Positions 51,902-60,653 of a stretch of 64,000 nucleotides of DNA are shown here, piece after piece (within the stretch, counting starts at the first letter, position 1; each line of letters opens with the position of its first letter). The DNA lies in NCBI RefSeq assembly GCF_050589685.1, contig NZ_JBNGOS010000008.1:124001-188000 (forward strand), written 5' to 3'. The notes under the pieces were generated by a model, which saw only the letters and a program-made list of their open reading frames with translations, was not told where the DNA came from and did no database searches. Source of the DNA: Saccharicrinis sp050589685. GTDB taxonomy: Bacteria; Bacteroidota; Bacteroidia; Bacteroidales; Marinilabiliaceae. The position numbers were made by a program, and so were the translations under genes.

Positions 51902-52372
51902 ATGAGCATTAAATCAGTAATAATTGCCTTTTTAGTAGTGACGTTGTTTCAAGGATTGGCAGTAGGTCAAATTTTGGAACCTGCTAAATGGACGGTTGAA
52001 CTATCAAAGAAAGATGTGAAGGTGGGTGATAAGGTTGAGGTCGTTTTTAAGGCCACTATTGATAATACCTGGTATGTATATTCAAATGATTTCGACCCGG
52101 ATCTTGGGCCGATTTTAATTTCTTTTGAGTTTCAGGAAAATCCATCTTATCAGAGAGAGGGAAAGGTAAGGCCAATTAATGCCCATAAAAAATACGACGA
52201 TATTTGGGAGGGGGACATCAGCTATTTCAAAAATACAGCTGAGATGCGTCAGACTATTCTCATAAAAAAACTGCCTTTGAAGGTAACAGGAGAATTTGAG
52301 TTTCAGACCTGTTCGGAGGAAACAGGAATGTGTGTGATGGGAGATGACGAGTTTGATTTATCTATACAATAA
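51902..52372 (+). CDS. stand-alone DsbD N-terminal (alpha) domain protein
   Basis: A 156-aa periplasmic protein: signal peptide 1-22 (VVTLFQGLAVGQ) and one immunoglobulin-like DsbD-alpha domain. It is nearly the same as residues 1-155 of the DsbD encoded next (roughly 70 percent identical by eye), sharing EPAKWTVELSKKD, YSNDFDP, LGPILISFEF, NTAEMRQTI and the reactive pair in CSEETGMCVMGDDEF. It lacks the transmembrane and thioredoxin parts. It probably arose by partial tandem duplication and may act as a soluble electron shuttle between DsbD and periplasmic partners. Confidence 0.88.
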   Translation: MSIKSVIIAFLVVTLFQGLAVGQILEPAKWTVELSKKDVKVGDKVEVVFKATIDNTWYVYSNDFDPDLGPILISFEFQENPSYQREGKVRPINAHKKYDDIWEGDISYFKNTAEMRQTILIKKLPLKVTGEFEFQTCSEETGMCVMGDDEFDLSIQ

Positions 52373-52457
52373 TAAAACACTTAATCAATAATTGCAGAAA
52401 CCCGGACTTGTCCATAAGATTATTCGGGTTAAGAGAGCTGCGTAAACAATTAATGTA

Positions 52458-54458
52458 ATGAAAAGCAAAATAACAGTTATTGCCTTAGCGCTGATGATGA
52501 TCGTCCAGGGGATTGCCTTTGCACAGATTCAGGAACCGGCAAAATGGACAGTGGAATTATCGAAGAAAGATGCTAAAGTAGGTGATAAAATTGATATTGT
52601 TTTTAAGGCCGAGATAGAGAAAACATGGCATACCTATTCAAATGATTTTGATCCTGAGTTAGGGCCTATCTTGATTTCTTTTGAGTTTGAAGAAAACGCG
52701 TCGTACGAAAGAGTAGGTGACGTGAAACCCATCAACGCAGAAAAGCATTACGATGAGATTTGGGAAGGAGATGTAAGTTATTTTGAGAATACCGCTGAAA
52801 TGCGGCAGACCATCATCGTGAAAGAACTACCCCTAAAAGTGGCTGGTACTTTTGAGTTCCAAAGCTGTTCCGATGAAACCGGAATGTGTGTGATGGGTGA
52901 TGATGAGTTTGAATTAAATATTGGGGGAGCAGCATCAGCAGTTGCAGAGGATCAAAAAGAACAAAAGAAGGCTGTGGTATCAGCTGAAAAAACTGAACTG
53001 GAAAAGTCAAAAGAGAAAGATTCTTTATTGACGCTTTTTATTCTTAGTTTCCTAAGTGGATTAGCAGCTATTTTTACACCTTGCGTGTTTCCAATGATCC
53101 CAATGACCGTTAGTTTCTTCATGCATAGTGATGAAAACAAAGCTAAGGCAAAATTTAATGCTTTCTTTTATGGATTCTCAATAATTGCCATTTATACGGT
53201 TATTGGAACTGTTGTGGCTATTACGTTAGGAGCTAACTTTGCTAACTTTTTAAGTACACACTGGCTACCTAATATATTGTTCTTTCTGATCTTTATGATT
53301 TTTGCCGCCTCGTTCTTTGGGATGTTTGAAATAACCATGCCTAACTGGATTGTGAACAAGAGTGTTGCCAACGAAGATAAAGGAGGATTAGGCGGTGCGT
53401 TTTTTATGGCATTTACCTTGGTGTTGGTATCCTTCTCATGTACAGGCCCAATTGTAGGCGCTATTTTGGTCGCCTCAGCAGGCGGCCAGGTATTAATGCC
53501 TATTGTTGGTATGTTAGGTTTCTCCATTGCGTTCGCATTGCCATTTACTTTATTCGCCATTTTCCCATCATGGTTAAGTAATATGCCTAAATCAGGCGGC
53601 TGGTTAAATTCGGTTAAAGTGGTGTTAGGTTTTATTGAGGTAGCTTTAGGATTAAAATTCCTTAGTATTGCGGACCAAACTTATCACTGGGGTATTTTAG
53701 ATAGAGAAGTGTATTTGGCCATTTGGATTGTGGTATTTATCCTATTAGGCTTTTATCTATTGGGTAAGCTCAAGTTTTCGCATGATAGTGATTTGCCGTA
53801 TATCAGCGTTCCTCGATTAGCTCTGGCCATGGTGAGTTTATCCTTTGTGGTTTATATGATACCGGGAATGTTCGGAGCTCCGTTAAAAGCGCTTTCCGGT
53901 TATATTCCGCCACAAGCAACACACGATTTCGACTTAAACCAGATTATTCGTGATAATGCAGGCGCTGGAGGACATGTTTCTGCGGAACCACATACAGCCA
54001 AATATTCCGATTTCTTGCACCTGCCACATGGACTAAAAGGATATTTCGATTACGAGGAAGGTATGGCCGCTGCTAAAAAACAGAATAAACCTGTATTTTT
54101 AGATTTTACTGGGCATGGCTGCGTTAACTGTCGCGAAATGGAAGCGAACGTTTGGTCCGACCCTGCTGTATTACAGCGTCTGAAAGCAGATTATGTGATT
54201 ATTGCATTGTATGTTGACGACAAAACTAAATTACCGGAGGATCAGTGGTACACTTCCGAGTATGATGGTAAAGTAAAAAAGACATTAGGAAAGCAAAATG
54301 CAGATTTCCAAATTACGAGGTACGAGGTCAATGCGCAACCATATTATTGCCTTTTAGACCATGAAGGAAATTTATTAGTTGATCCCAAAGCCTACGATTT
54401 AGATGTAAATGCTTTTGTAAATTTTTTGGATAAAGGAAAAGAAAACTTCAATAAATAA
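52458..54458 (+). CDS. dsbD: thiol:disulfide interchange protein DsbD
   Basis: A 666-aa inner-membrane reductant conduit from cytosolic thioredoxin to the periplasm. 1-22 signal peptide; 25-155 alpha domain with the Cys pair in CSDETGMC; about 190-470 eight hydrophobic helices of the CcdA/DsbD beta domain with TPCVFPMIPMT and SFSCTGPIVG holding the two membrane cysteines; about 510-666 gamma thioredoxin domain with GHGCVNCREME (CxxC near residue 555). All six cysteines needed for the relay are present. Its gene is 85 bases after its single-domain paralog. Confidence 0.95.
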   Translation: MKSKITVIALALMMIVQGIAFAQIQEPAKWTVELSKKDAKVGDKIDIVFKAEIEKTWHTYSNDFDPELGPILISFEFEENASYERVGDVKPINAEKHYDEIWEGDVSYFENTAEMRQTIIVKELPLKVAGTFEFQSCSDETGMCVMGDDEFELNIGGAASAVAEDQKEQKKAVVSAEKTELEKSKEKDSLLTLFILSFLSGLAAIFTPCVFPMIPMTVSFFMHSDENKAKAKFNAFFYGFSIIAIYTVIGTVVAITLGANFANFLSTHWLPNILFFLIFMIFAASFFGMFEITMPNWIVNKSVANEDKGGLGGAFFMAFTLVLVSFSCTGPIVGAILVASAGGQVLMPIVGMLGFSIAFALPFTLFAIFPSWLSNMPKSGGWLNSVKVVLGFIEVALGLKFLSIADQTYHWGILDREVYLAIWIVVFILLGFYLLGKLKFSHDSDLPYISVPRLALAMVSLSFVVYMIPGMFGAPLKALSGYIPPQATHDFDLNQIIRDNAGAGGHVSAEPHTAKYSDFLHLPHGLKGYFDYEEGMAAAKKQNKPVFLDFTGHGCVNCREMEANVWSDPAVLQRLKADYVIIALYVDDKTKLPEDQWYTSEYDGKVKKTLGKQNADFQITRYEVNAQPYYCLLDHEGNLLVDPKAYDLDVNAFVNFLDKGKENFNK

Positions 54459-54773
54459 TAATTTTTTGCAGGACAAGCTGAAACCTCTTGTCCTGCTTGC
54501 TATAATTTATAATATACCGAATTGGTTTGAAAATATTGGATTGATCTATCACCCATTTTTCAATCACACGTGTCTTTAAATTGAACCGTTTGTAAATTGT
54601 GACAAACATGGTACAAATGGTAATACGCCGATAAACAATTAAGGGTATTAAAAAGTTAACCCGGAATTGGGGTTTGCCCTGGTGCGAATCGGTTTGCATC
54701 CTGTATAAATATATAGGCAATGGGTCTCTTATCTAATTGTCTTATAAATTAAGGAATTATTAAAATTTAAATA
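54459..54773. other. 315-bp intergenic region after dsbD
   Basis: Apart from the hairpin just after dsbD there is no gene. It includes TTAACCCGGAATTGGGG near 54655, which shares its first 10 bases with repeat R1 and may be a remnant. Promoter boxes for the M16 gene were not recognised. Confidence 0.45.
54468..54496 (+). terminator. hairpin after dsbD, probable terminator
   Basis: Perfect 10-bp stem GCAGGACAAG (54468-54477) / CTTGTCCTGC (54487-54496), 9-base loop, only a weak T-rich tail. It starts 9 bases after the stop. Confidence 0.6.
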
Positions 54774-57590
54774 ATGAGAAAAGTAACTTTACTATGTTTG
54801 GTGGCTTTGCTGCAAAGCGTTAACGTTTCAGTTAAAGCACAAAACACCACGACTGTTCCGCTCGATTCAAGAGTTAAATACGGTAAACTTTCTAATGGGA
54901 TGACCTATTACATTATGCATAATGAGGAGCCTAAAGAAAGAGCCAGTTTATATTTTGTCCAAAATGTAGGGGCTATTCTCGAAGAGGATTCACAAGACGG
55001 ATTAGCCCACTTCTTAGAGCATATGGCATTCAACGGTCTGGAACATTTCCCGGGTAAGAACATGCTGAATTATCTTGAAGCCAACGGGATCAAGTTCGGA
55101 CGCGATATTAATGCATACACTGCACAGGATGAAACTGTTTATAACCTGAGTAATATCCCTTCTACCAATGAAAACCTGTTGGATTCGGCTTTGTTGGTAC
55201 TTCACGATTGGTCCGGAGGATTGTTATTGGAAGCAGAAGAAATTGAAGCCGAGCGTGGCGTAATTCACGAGGAATGGAGAACGCGGCGTAATTCCCGTTT
55301 TAGATTAATGAAGCAAAGTTCTCCTTACATGTACAACCATTCGCAATATGCCAAGCGCGATGTGATTGGCTCGTTGGATATTATCGATAACTTTAAACAT
55401 CAGGAATTAAAAGATTATTACGACAAGTGGTACCGTCCCGATTTGCAGGCTGTGGTAGTGGTTGGAGATGTGGATGCCGATAAGGTTGAGCAGAAAGTGA
55501 AGGATCTTTTCTCAAAGATTCCTGCCAAAAAAAATGCTGCTGAACGTAAATACTATCCTATAGAAGATTCTAAGGAGTTAGGTTTTGTTGTTGCTAAAGA
55601 CAAGGAAGCGCAAGGTGTAAATATGTACTGGATCTTCCGTAAAGACCCTGTTACCGTCAAAGATGAGTCGCATATGCGAAAGGAATTAGCCCATAGTATG
55701 TTTAACTCTATGCTTAATAACCGTATGGGTGAGTTAACACGTAAGCCCGATTGCCCGGCATTAAGCATGAGTGTCGGTAATTTCTCTTTGGCGCGAACAA
55801 AGGAAGCTTCGTACATAGGTATTAGCCCTAAAGAGAACAAGGAAAAAGAAGCGTTTGCCCTTGTGATGACAGAATTGGAAAGGGCACGGAGGTTCGGTTT
55901 TAACGAATCCGAGCTGGAGCGTGTAAAAACCCAATTATTGCGCAGTTACGAGTCGTATAAGGATGAATACGAAAAAGTGGACAATGAGACCTGGGCAAAG
56001 CAATTGGGAGATTATTTCCTTGAAGCGGCTCCGTTTCCATCATTGGATTGGGAAATGGGTTTTGCTCAAAAAACAATTCCAGCTATTACATTAAAGGAGG
56101 TATACGCAACATTTGCCGATTTTCAGAATATGAATAACAGTGTAATTTCTATTTCTGGTCCTGACAAGGAATCTATTGTGTATCCTACCAAAGAAGAATT
56201 GTTGTCGGAACTGAAGACGGTGATGCAATCGGAGTTAACTGCTTACGAGGACGATGCAGACTCAAGCCCTCTGGTTGCAGAAGAATTAGAGGAGAAAAAC
56301 ATAGTTAGTGAGTCGGTAATTTCAGGTACGGATGCCAAACAAACCAAACAATATACGCTTGAAAACGGTGCGAAGGTGGTTATTTTACCTACTGCGCTAA
56401 GTAAAGACGAGATACTTTTTAGCGCTTATAGCTTTGGTGGAATGTCGGTATTAGGGAAAGATCAATTGGAGTCTGCAAACATTGCGACTGGTGTGGCAAG
56501 TATGTCAGGGGTAGGCGAATTCGATGCTGTCCGGTTAAAAAAGAAGTTGACAGGTAAGGTGGCGGGTGTTAAAGCCTCAATTGGAACCAACACTGAAGGT
56601 TTCAGTGGTTCGGCTTCTCCAAAGGATTTTGAGACTATGTTGCAACTGTTATACTTAAAGTTCGAGAAGCCTCGTTTCGAAAAAGAATCATTTGAAACAA
56701 TGGTAGGTTCGATGAAGAATCAATTGGCGTATATAAAAACAGACAATAGCAAAGCTTTTAAAGATACCATTGGTGTGATTGCGAGCAATTACCATCCTCG
56801 TCATATTTTATTTGGCGAAGAGTTTGTAAACAATGTGGATTATGACAAAGCCGTTGCCGTTTATAAAGACCGTTTTCAGGATGCCAGCGACTTTACCTTC
56901 ATCTTTGTAGGTAATATTGACCTGGACAAAGATTTGGCACTGATAAAAAAATATATAGGTAACCTTTCCTCCACAAATCGCACCGAAAACTGGGTAGACC
57001 ATAACATAAAACCGGCGAAAGGAGCCACTTTTAGGGAGGTAAAAAGGGAAATGGAGGTGCCCAAGGCAACCGTTTATTTTTCTATGTATAATGATGTGAA
57101 GTATAACTTTAACACAAGAACTTACGTAAGAGTAATTGCCGAGTTGTTGAGCAAGAGATACCTGGAAACAATTCGAGAGGAAGAAGGAGGAAGTTACGGT
57201 GTCAGTGTTCGTCCATCCATTTCAAAGCGAAACTACGAGCACGCCACCATCACTATGAATTTCGATTGTGATCCGGAAAAGCGTGAAAAGTTGACCAGGA
57301 TAATGAAGGATGAGATCACTAACATGGTTAAAAACGGTATTAAAATAGACGACTTAAACGAGATTAAAAAGAACTATATAAAAAGTCGCGAAGAGTCGGT
57401 GGAACAAAATAGTTTCTGGTTAAGTGTTATTCAGGGTTCATTAATGAACGAAGAGCCAATAACCGACACGGAAGGATTTAACAAGATGGTAAACGATATT
57501 ACAGCTAAACGTGTTCAAAAGTTCGCTAAAAAGCTGTTTAAGGGATATGATTCTGTTGAAGCGGCAATGCTGCCCGTTTCAGCGAACTAA
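54774..57590 (+). CDS. M16-family zinc metallopeptidase (pitrilysin-like), exported
   Basis: A 938-aa periplasmic peptidase: signal peptide 1-22 (VALLQSVNVSVKAQ), then two fused M16 halves. The active half has DGLAHFLEHMAFNG (inverted zinc motif HxxEH near residues 80-84) and EIEAERGVIHEEWRT with the downstream Glu ligand. The second half (about 520-930) is inactive-like and carries the substrate-gripping EEEGGSYGVSVRPS region. Bacterial members of this 900-plus-residue type degrade oligopeptides in the periplasm. It stands alone and is followed by a strong terminator. Confidence 0.93.
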   Translation: MRKVTLLCLVALLQSVNVSVKAQNTTTVPLDSRVKYGKLSNGMTYYIMHNEEPKERASLYFVQNVGAILEEDSQDGLAHFLEHMAFNGLEHFPGKNMLNYLEANGIKFGRDINAYTAQDETVYNLSNIPSTNENLLDSALLVLHDWSGGLLLEAEEIEAERGVIHEEWRTRRNSRFRLMKQSSPYMYNHSQYAKRDVIGSLDIIDNFKHQELKDYYDKWYRPDLQAVVVVGDVDADKVEQKVKDLFSKIPAKKNAAERKYYPIEDSKELGFVVAKDKEAQGVNMYWIFRKDPVTVKDESHMRKELAHSMFNSMLNNRMGELTRKPDCPALSMSVGNFSLARTKEASYIGISPKENKEKEAFALVMTELERARRFGFNESELERVKTQLLRSYESYKDEYEKVDNETWAKQLGDYFLEAAPFPSLDWEMGFAQKTIPAITLKEVYATFADFQNMNNSVISISGPDKESIVYPTKEELLSELKTVMQSELTAYEDDADSSPLVAEELEEKNIVSESVISGTDAKQTKQYTLENGAKVVILPTALSKDEILFSAYSFGGMSVLGKDQLESANIATGVASMSGVGEFDAVRLKKKLTGKVAGVKASIGTNTEGFSGSASPKDFETMLQLLYLKFEKPRFEKESFETMVGSMKNQLAYIKTDNSKAFKDTIGVIASNYHPRHILFGEEFVNNVDYDKAVAVYKDRFQDASDFTFIFVGNIDLDKDLALIKKYIGNLSSTNRTENWVDHNIKPAKGATFREVKREMEVPKATVYFSMYNDVKYNFNTRTYVRVIAELLSKRYLETIREEEGGSYGVSVRPSISKRNYEHATITMNFDCDPEKREKLTRIMKDEITNMVKNGIKIDDLNEIKKNYIKSREESVEQNSFWLSVIQGSLMNEEPITDTEGFNKMVNDITAKRVQKFAKKLFKGYDSVEAAMLPVSAN

Positions 57591-57651
57591 TGCCTGGTTA
57601 GAATATTGATGAAGGTTTACCTTTATTAATTGTGTATTTATTAATTTGACA

Positions 57652-57687
57652 AAAAAATCCCCGGCAAACGTGTCGGGGATTTTTTTA
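57652..57687 (+). terminator. intrinsic terminator of the M16 gene
   Basis: AAAAAAATCCCCG (from 57652) pairs with CGGGGATTTTTTT, loop GCAAACGTGT. A-tract/T-tract symmetry lets it work on both strands. Confidence 0.92.
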
Positions 57688-57718
57688 TTGGAACAGGAAC
57701 GGTCTGTATAAGCATGCT

Positions 57719-57846
57719 TTAACCCGGATTAGGTAGTAGAGATTCGTAATGAGTAATCCAATAGTACAAAACAAGGAGTTGCTGAAACGAAACATGGCAG
57801 AGCTCCGGTATATTGAAACAACTCAGTGAAACGGCTTGTTTTGAAT
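57719..57846 (+). repeat. repeat R1, full copy B
   Basis: Begins TTAACCCGGATTAGGTAGTA; aligns over about 128 bases with copy A at 22654-22782 with scattered substitutions. It starts 31 bases after the M16 terminator and ends CTTGTTTTGAA. Confidence 0.75.
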
Positions 57847-58111
57847 TGGGAGCCCTCAATCTTTGACTAAGGCTGTTAGGTTTAATAATTGCACTGCCCT
57901 GTTTGCACATAAACAAAAAAAATGGCTGCTAACTTTAAAATGCACAACTATAACTTTGAATTTGGTATTTATTTTCTTTTTTATTTGATACATGGAGGAT
58001 TAGATGCCCAATAACGCTTTAGTTCAATATAATATCACAATTCAATAATATATTGTTATGGATGCTTAACAGGTTTTTTCTTAATTTGCAGGTTCTAAAC
58101 AAAAAACCATT

Positions 58112-59095
58112 ATGAACGCAAAATTGTATCCTATCAAGTTTACACCAATACTTAAAGATAAAATTTGGGGTGGCGGTAAGCTAAAATCTGTATTAAATAA
58201 AAAAAGCGAGCTGGACAACCTGGGCGAATCTTGGGAACTTTCAGGGGTGGAAGGTGATGTTTCCCAAATTTCGAACGGTTTTTTAGCCGGGAACAACCTT
58301 CAGGAAATTATAGAGATCTACATGGCAGATATCGTTGGAGAACATGTGTACAGCAAGTTTGGCAATGAATTTCCGCTGTTGTTTAAGTTTATCGATGCCA
58401 ACGACAATTTGTCGATTCAGGTGCATCCTGACGATGTGCTTTCGAAAGAACGACATAACGCATTCGGAAAAACCGAGATGTGGTATGTGTTGCAAGCGGA
58501 GCCCAAAAGTCAGCTGGTTTCCGGTTTTGTAAATGAATCCAGCAAGGAAGAATACCTCGAAGCTTTAAATGGCGGTAAGCTGATGACCTTGTTAAAATCG
58601 CACGAAGTGGACGAAGGTGATACCTTTTTTATCCCTGCCGGCGATGTGCATGCCATTGGAGCAGGTGTGCTGTTAGCCGAGATTCAACAAACATCGGACG
58701 TTACTTACCGTATTTACGATTACGACCGCAAGGACAGCTCCGGTAATACCCGGGAATTGCATACGGACTTGGCGTTGGATGCTATTGATTACAAAGATAC
58801 GAACGAAAAAGTTGCGTACGATCTTAAAAGCAACGAAGCGGTAAACCTGGCAGCTTGTCAGTATTTTGTTACTAACATCCTAAATATTAATGAAGCTTTT
58901 GAAAGAGATATTTACCTGTTGAACTCCTTTGTGGTTTATATGTGTGTGGGTGGAAGTGCAAAAATTATTTGTGCTAACGGTGAAGAGGAGACCATAACAA
59001 AAGGAGAAACGGTTTTAATTCCGGCGGCAATTGATAATGTAATCATTGAACCTGATGGGGAAGCAAAACTACTCGAAGTTTATATAAAAGAATAA
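58112..59095 (+). CDS. manA: mannose-6-phosphate isomerase, class I
   Basis: A 327-aa zinc enzyme interconverting mannose 6-phosphate and fructose 6-phosphate, feeding GDP-mannose for envelope polysaccharides. Seen: KDKIWGGGKLKSVLNK, SIQVHPDDVLS (Gln and His zinc ligands, near residues 101-107), GKTEMWYVL (Glu ligand), FFIPAGDVHAIGAGVLLAEI (His ligand) and YRIYDYDRKDSSG. The start ATG at 58112 leads directly to the first strand. A strong terminator follows, so it is monocistronic. Confidence 0.94.
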   Translation: MNAKLYPIKFTPILKDKIWGGGKLKSVLNKKSELDNLGESWELSGVEGDVSQISNGFLAGNNLQEIIEIYMADIVGEHVYSKFGNEFPLLFKFIDANDNLSIQVHPDDVLSKERHNAFGKTEMWYVLQAEPKSQLVSGFVNESSKEEYLEALNGGKLMTLLKSHEVDEGDTFFIPAGDVHAIGAGVLLAEIQQTSDVTYRIYDYDRKDSSGNTRELHTDLALDAIDYKDTNEKVAYDLKSNEAVNLAACQYFVTNILNINEAFERDIYLLNSFVVYMCVGGSAKIICANGEEETITKGETVLIPAAIDNVIIEPDGEAKLLEVYIKE

Positions 59096-59138
59096 TATAG
59101 GCCTATCTCAAGATAGATAGCAATCACAATTCTTATAG

Positions 59139-59178
59139 AAAAACACAAAATGTTATATATTTAACATTTTGTGTTTTT
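59139..59178 (+). terminator. intrinsic terminator of manA
   Basis: Perfect 17-bp stem AAAAACACAAAATGTTA (59139-59155) / TAACATTTTGTGTTTTT (59162-59178), 6-base loop, T-rich tail. AT-rich but long. Confidence 0.85.
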
Positions 59179-59223
59179 CTTGTTTTAAACGCGTATTTCT
59201 ATCAATTAATAAAAAGTTTCTTC

Positions 59224-59231
59224 TAATTTTG
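59224..59231 (+). promoter_or_regulatory. likely -7 box for lysC
   Basis: TAATTTTG matches TAnnTTTG and lies about 100 bases before the lysC start codon, between the manA terminator and a small inverted-repeat element. The -33 is not clear. Confidence 0.45.
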
Positions 59232-59281
59232 CACCTGTAAACTAGACGCATAGATTGGCATTTAAAAATGTCACTTATCTC

Positions 59282-59301
59282 CCTGTCTGCCGACAGGCAG
59301 G
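59282..59301. repeat. short GC-rich inverted-repeat element
   Basis: CCTGTCTGCCGACAGGCAGG contains two overlapping dyads (CCTGTC/GACAGG and CTGCC/GGCAG) inside AT-rich surroundings. When read with the lysC frame it would encode a spurious PVCRQAG extension. A relative, CCAGCC-GGCA-GGCTGG, occurs at 63443-63458. Such elements behave like dispersed REP sequences in Bacteroidota. Confidence 0.7.
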
Positions 59302-59329
59302 TTATCTAATAGTCTCTTATCTTGTTAAG

Positions 59330-60640
59330 ATGAAAGTATTGAAATTTGGCGGAACCTCGGTAGGTTCAGCTGCACGTATGAAAGAAGTAGCCGACTTGGT
59401 TTGCAACGGAGAGCAAAAAATTGTTGTTCTATCCGCCATGTCTGGAACCACCAACATATTGGTGGAGATCACCAATTACCTGTACAAGAAAAACAACGAA
59501 GGCGCCAATGAGTTAATCAACAGCCTGGAGGAAAAATATTATGCCGAAGTGGAAGATCTTTATGCAACGGATGAGTTCAAACAAAAAGGCAAAGAACTCA
59601 TCGAGTTTCATTTCGATTATATTAAGTCGTTCACAATAGATATGTTTACGGCTTTTGAAGAAAAGGCCATTTTGGCGCAAGGGGAGCTGATTTCAACTGC
59701 TATGTTCCAGTATTATCTGGAGGAAAAAGGAGAGAGCTCAATGTTGTTGGCCGCCCTGGATTTTATGCGTATCGACAAGCAGAACGAACCGGATAAGGTT
59801 TATATCAAAGAGAACTGCGCAAAGGTTTTAAAGAAAAATCCAGGAAAAGAGATATATGTTACGCAAGGTTATATTTGTCGAAATGCTTTTGGTGAGATAG
59901 ATAACCTTCAGCGCGGAGGAAGCGATTATACCGCCAGTTTGATTGGTGCCGCAATTTCAGCCGAAGAAATACAAATTTGGACGGATATTGATGGCATGCA
60001 CAATAACGACCCCCGTTTTGTGGAGAATACGCATTCCATTGCTAACCTATCCTTTGATGAGGCTGCCGAGCTGGCCTATTTTGGAGCCAAGATACTTCAC
60101 CCTACCAGTGTTTTGCCCGCTAAGCTAAGCAATATCCCGGTAAGGTTACTGAATACCATGGCACCTGAAGCACCTGGGACTTTGATCTCCTCAAAACTTG
60201 AGAAGGACAGGATTACGGCTGTAGCGGCTAAGGATAATATAACGGCCATTAAAATTAAGTCGGGACGAATGTTGTTGGCATATGGTTTCTTACGCAAGGT
60301 GTTTGAAATATTTGAGACCTACAAAACACCTATCGATATGATTACCACTTCGGAAGTAGGTGTATCGGTTACCATCGACGACAATAAGCATTTGGAAGAT
60401 GTAGTGGACGACCTGAAGAAGTTTGGTACCGTAGAGGTGGATACCAATCAGGTAATTGTTTGTGTGGTAGGTGATTTGGTAGCCGATACAGTTGGTTATG
60501 CCGACAAAATATTCGGTGCGTTAAAAGGAATTCCGATCCGCATGATTTCGTATGGTGGGAGTAACCACAATGTATCTATCCTAATTAACGAGAATTATAA
60601 AAAAGAGGCATTAAACGCCTTGAGTGATAACCTGTTTTAA
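59330..60640 (+). CDS. lysC: aspartate kinase
   Basis: A 436-aa enzyme phosphorylating aspartate, first step to lysine, diaminopimelate, threonine and methionine. Seen: KVLKFGGTSVGSAARMKEV, SAMSGTTNILVEI, EKAILAQGELIS, GGSDYTASLIG, IWTDIDGMHNNDP, and C-terminal ACT domains (VGVSVTIDDNKHLEDV; GIPIRMISYGGSNHNVSI). ACT domains imply feedback control, probably by lysine. The start is set at ATG 59330; the frame opens 25 codons earlier through a REP-like element, which is not coding. lysA starts 13 bases downstream. Confidence 0.95.
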   Translation: MKVLKFGGTSVGSAARMKEVADLVCNGEQKIVVLSAMSGTTNILVEITNYLYKKNNEGANELINSLEEKYYAEVEDLYATDEFKQKGKELIEFHFDYIKSFTIDMFTAFEEKAILAQGELISTAMFQYYLEEKGESSMLLAALDFMRIDKQNEPDKVYIKENCAKVLKKNPGKEIYVTQGYICRNAFGEIDNLQRGGSDYTASLIGAAISAEEIQIWTDIDGMHNNDPRFVENTHSIANLSFDEAAELAYFGAKILHPTSVLPAKLSNIPVRLLNTMAPEAPGTLISSKLEKDRITAVAAKDNITAIKIKSGRMLLAYGFLRKVFEIFETYKTPIDMITTSEVGVSVTIDDNKHLEDVVDDLKKFGTVEVDTNQVIVCVVGDLVADTVGYADKIFGALKGIPIRMISYGGSNHNVSILINENYKKEALNALSDNLF

Positions 60641-60653
60641 TCAGATTGTGCAA

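Larger units (their letters stand above)
57591..58111. other. 521-bp intergenic region with terminator and repeat R1
   Basis: It holds the M16 gene terminator (57652-57687), a full copy of R1 (57719-57846) and then about 240 AT-rich bases with no gene. A 65-codon minus-strand frame inside R1 (57719-57916) is regarded as chance. Confidence 0.6.

Noticed and set aside
54448..54720. 90-codon minus-strand frame after dsbD
   Set aside because: Overlaps the dsbD stop and hairpin; no family or ribosome-binding site.
57719..57916. 65-codon minus-strand frame in the gap after the M16 gene
   Set aside because: It coincides with repeat R1; copy A of R1 has no matching open frame.
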